Shown one piece after another: positions 6,449-7,703 of a DNA stretch of 7,703 bases. Source of the DNA: Bacteroidota bacterium (GTDB lineage: Bacteria; Bacteroidota; Bacteroidia; Bacteroidales; UBA12481); NCBI GenBank assembly GCA_030592205.1, contig JAUVKA010000182.1, positions 1 to 7,703 on the forward strand, given 5' to 3'. Below the pieces are notes generated by a model. That model was not told the DNA's origin. It did no database searches and saw only the letters and a list, made by a program, of their open reading frames with translations. The translations under genes and the position numbers were made by a program. Within the stretch, counting starts at the first letter, position 1. Each line of letters begins with the position of its first letter.

Positions 6449-7531
6449 TTAATAGGTCTTCAGTACTTTATAAAGAGTGTCTCTTTCAACAGGTGTACGG
6501 CCTGCTTTATGGATCAGATCAACGAGATCCATCGTGTTAAGACTAGGATTCTTATCCTCAACCCCGGCCATTGAATAAATCCTGGTACTGTCCTCTATAG
6601 TTCCATCGAGATCATCTACTCCAAATGAAAGCGACAAAGAAGCTGTGTCCTTGCCTATCATCGGCCAGTATGCTTTAAGATGAGGGAAATTGTCAAGGTA
6701 GATTCTGCTGATAGCATAATTCCTGAGGTCTTCGATAATAGAAACTTCTCCAATTTTGGATAGTTCGTTGTTTTCAGACCGGTATTTCAAAGGAATAAAT
6801 GTCTGAAAACCATGCGTTTCATCCTGAAGGGTTCTGAGTCGGTCCAGGTGATCAATGCGTTGAGAATAATTTTCCAAATGCCCATATAAGATGGTGGCAT
6901 TACTGCGAATACCCAACTTATGAGCAGTTTTATGTATCTCGAGCCAGGTTTGGCTATCGGTTTTATCCGGGCAGATTTTCTTCCGAAGAGCTTCATCAAA
7001 AATTTCTGCTCCACCTCCTGGAATACTATCCAAACCGGCATCTTTTAATCGTCCCAAACCTGATGAATAAGAGAGCCCGGATTTCCGAATCATGAAATCG
7101 AGTTCTACCGCTGTGAAAGCTTTGATGTGCAGATCTGGATATGTGGATTTGATCGTGAATAATAAATCCTCGTAATATTCAAGACCTCTTTGTGGATGAA
7201 CCCCACCCACGATATGGACTTCCGTTGCGTTCTTTACCAGGTGCTCCTTAATTTTAGTCAGAATTTCCTCCTTATCCATTTCCCATGCACCAGCTTGGTT
7301 GATACGACGGCGGTATGAACAGAATTGGCAATTATGAATACAAATATTAGTGGGTTCAATATGGAAATTGCGGTTGAAATACACCCGATCGGAATTTAAT
7401 CTTTCTCTCACCTGGTTGGCTAACATCCCAACGAAACCCAATTCTCCTTCATTAAATAAAAGCAGGCCTTCTTCTGGTTTGAGTCTGTCTCCTGCAGTGA
7501 CTTTGTTTTCTATGTCCTTTAAATTACTCAT
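6449..7531 (-). CDS. mqnE: Aminofutalosine synthase (radical SAM), menaquinone biosynthesis
   Basis: Radical SAM enzyme of the futalosine route to menaquinone. MqnE adds the adenosyl radical to 3-[(1-carboxyvinyl)oxy]benzoate, the MqnA product, to give aminofutalosine. The protein has 360 residues, normal for the family. The cluster motif is CxxxCxxC at Cys64, Cys68 and Cys71 (NICIHNCQFCSYRRR), preceded by FHIEPTN. Downstream are VHIVGGVHP, HIKAFTAVELDF, DSIPGGGAEIF (about 158-168), NATILYGHLE, GFQTFIPLKYR, IYLDNFPHLKAYWPMIG, and the C-terminal DDLDGTIEDS and AGRTPVERDTLY. The GGGAEIF block and the C-terminal part fit MqnE better than the related dehypoxanthinyl futalosine cyclase MqnC, though the two are close enough to need a tree. 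A Shine-Dalgarno-like AGGAG lies 9 bases before the ATG. The other mqn genes are not in the window. A divergent oxidoreductase gene lies upstream and the PASTA gene 90 bases downstream. Confidence 0.93.
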   Translation of the reverse strand: MSNLKDIENKVTAGDRLKPEEGLLLFNEGELGFVGMLANQVRERLNSDRVYFNRNFHIEPTNICIHNCQFCSYRRRINQAGAWEMDKEEILTKIKEHLVKNATEVHIVGGVHPQRGLEYYEDLLFTIKSTYPDLHIKAFTAVELDFMIRKSGLSYSSGLGRLKDAGLDSIPGGGAEIFDEALRKKICPDKTDSQTWLEIHKTAHKLGIRSNATILYGHLENYSQRIDHLDRLRTLQDETHGFQTFIPLKYRSENNELSKIGEVSIIEDLRNYAISRIYLDNFPHLKAYWPMIGKDTASLSLSFGVDDLDGTIEDSTRIYSMAGVEDKNPSLNTMDLVDLIHKAGRTPVERDTLYKVLKTY

Positions 7532-7540
7532 GTGGTTAAT

Positions 7541-7545
7541 CTCCT
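7541..7545 (-). promoter_or_regulatory. Shine-Dalgarno sequence AGGAG of mqnE
   Basis: AGGAG on the minus strand, 9 bases before the mqnE ATG. It stands out because the other starts in the window have no such motif, which is usual in Bacteroidota. It supports the start at 7531. Confidence 0.5.
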
Positions 7546-7564
7546 GTCATTGCTAAAAGTGCGG

Positions 7565-7572
7565 TAAAGTTA
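7565..7572 (-). promoter_or_regulatory. Weak candidate -7 box (TAACTTTA) for mqnE
   Basis: TAACTTTA matches TAnnTTTG except for the last base and sits about 34 bases before the mqnE ATG. No TTG is found at the expected distance upstream, so the call rests on position in the divergent gap and a partial match only. Confidence 0.25.
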
Positions 7573-7586
7573 GAATAATTTAGAAT

Positions 7587-7617
7587 TTTGACAGGCGCTA
7601 TTCTTTTCACATCTTTG
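7587..7617 (+). promoter_or_regulatory. Candidate Bacteroidota-type promoter for the rightmost oxidoreductase gene
   Basis: TTTG (7587-7590) as the -33 element and CATCTTTG (7610-7617) as the -7 element (five of six consensus bases of TAnnTTTG) are 19 bases apart, inside the usual spacing. The start of transcription would fall near 7622-7625, giving a very short leader before the ATG at 7631. Both elements and their spacing agree, making this the best promoter in the window. Confidence 0.55.
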
Positions 7618-7630
7618 CTGGGCTAGAACT

Positions 7631-7703
7631 ATGCAAAAAAAGGAAACAGCTTTGATAATTGGGGCAGGTCCGGCCGGACTCACTGCTGCCTACGAATTGG
7701 TGA
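7631..7703 (+). CDS. FAD/NAD(P)-dependent oxidoreductase, N-terminal fragment
   Basis: Only 24 codons are in the window: MQKKETALIIGAGPAGLTAA and then YELV. This is a dinucleotide-binding Rossmann start, with the GxGxxG pattern (GAGPAG, residues 11-16) right after a hydrophobic beta strand, as in amine-oxidase, protoporphyrinogen-oxidase, UDP-galactopyranose-mutase-like and phytoene-desaturase-like flavoproteins. The AAYEL ending of the first helix is common in that group, but the substrate cannot be told from this piece. The gene is divergent from mqnE across a 99-base gap with a promoter candidate. The start is supported by the motif lying at the expected distance from the N-terminus. Confidence 0.8.
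   Translation, partial: MQKKETALIIGAGPAGLTAAYELV

Noticed and set aside
6449..7531. Reading this gene as mqnC or cofH rather than mqnE
   Set aside because: The GGGAEIF block and the C-terminal AYWPMIG / DDLDGTIEDS / GRTPVERDTLY blocks match what I recall of MqnE; MqnC remains a less likely alternative to be settled by a tree.
7543..7595. 7-base inverted repeat CCTGTCA (7543-7549) / TGACAGG (7589-7595) in the divergent promoter gap
   Set aside because: The arms are 39 bases apart and a 7-base match is expected by chance with fair odds in a gap of this size; one arm also overlaps the mqnE Shine-Dalgarno sequence.

Overview
The window looks like an ordinary chromosomal stretch from a member of the Bacteroidota. 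The signs are a cargo protein with a C-terminal type A sorting domain of the type IX secretion system (T9SS), a lipoprotein with a DUF5018-like domain and an acidic run after the lipid-anchor cysteine, start sites with almost no Shine-Dalgarno sequence, and promoter elements of the Bacteroidota TTG / TAnnTTTG kind. The futalosine menaquinone gene (mqnE) fits many non-Bacteroides lineages of the phylum. I cannot place it to genus. No RNA gene, insertion sequence, CRISPR array, prophage or integration site is visible, and gene density is high, with no gap over about 110 bases.

Layout. From 1 to 761 (+) lies the C-terminal quarter of glycine dehydrogenase (gcvP). It is cut off at the window edge just after the expected PLP-lysine codon. 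A small hairpin at about 764-790 separates it from a convergent run of six genes on the minus strand. In transcription order these are mqnE (7531 to 6449), a membrane-anchored three-PASTA protein (6358 to 5483), a large secreted T9SS protein (5490 to 3643), an RluD-family 23S rRNA pseudouridine synthase (3650 to 2607), D-alanine--D-alanine ligase ddl (2532 to 1543) and a small surface or periplasmic lipoprotein (1517 to 798). At the right edge a divergent gene (7631 onward, +) begins with a Rossmann FAD-binding motif and runs out of the window.

How they fit together. The PASTA, T9SS-cargo and rluD genes are chained by two identical 8-base start/stop overlaps (ATGAATAA), which implies one message and translational coupling. 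ddl follows after 74 bases and the lipoprotein after another 25. PASTA domains bind peptidoglycan fragments or muropeptides in other bacteria and Ddl makes the D-Ala-D-Ala end of the stem peptide, so the core has a cell-envelope theme with a ribosome-modification gene and an unrecognised secreted protein inside it. mqnE is probably a separate or only loosely joined unit, because a good -7 promoter box lies between it and the PASTA gene.

Most of this is known housekeeping biology. The parts most worth a second look are the T9SS cargo locked between the PASTA protein and RluD, the repeated overlap, the cysteine-rich C-terminal domain of the lipoprotein, and a perfect 14-bp palindrome just upstream of ddl. 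I see no convincing case for a wholly new system.
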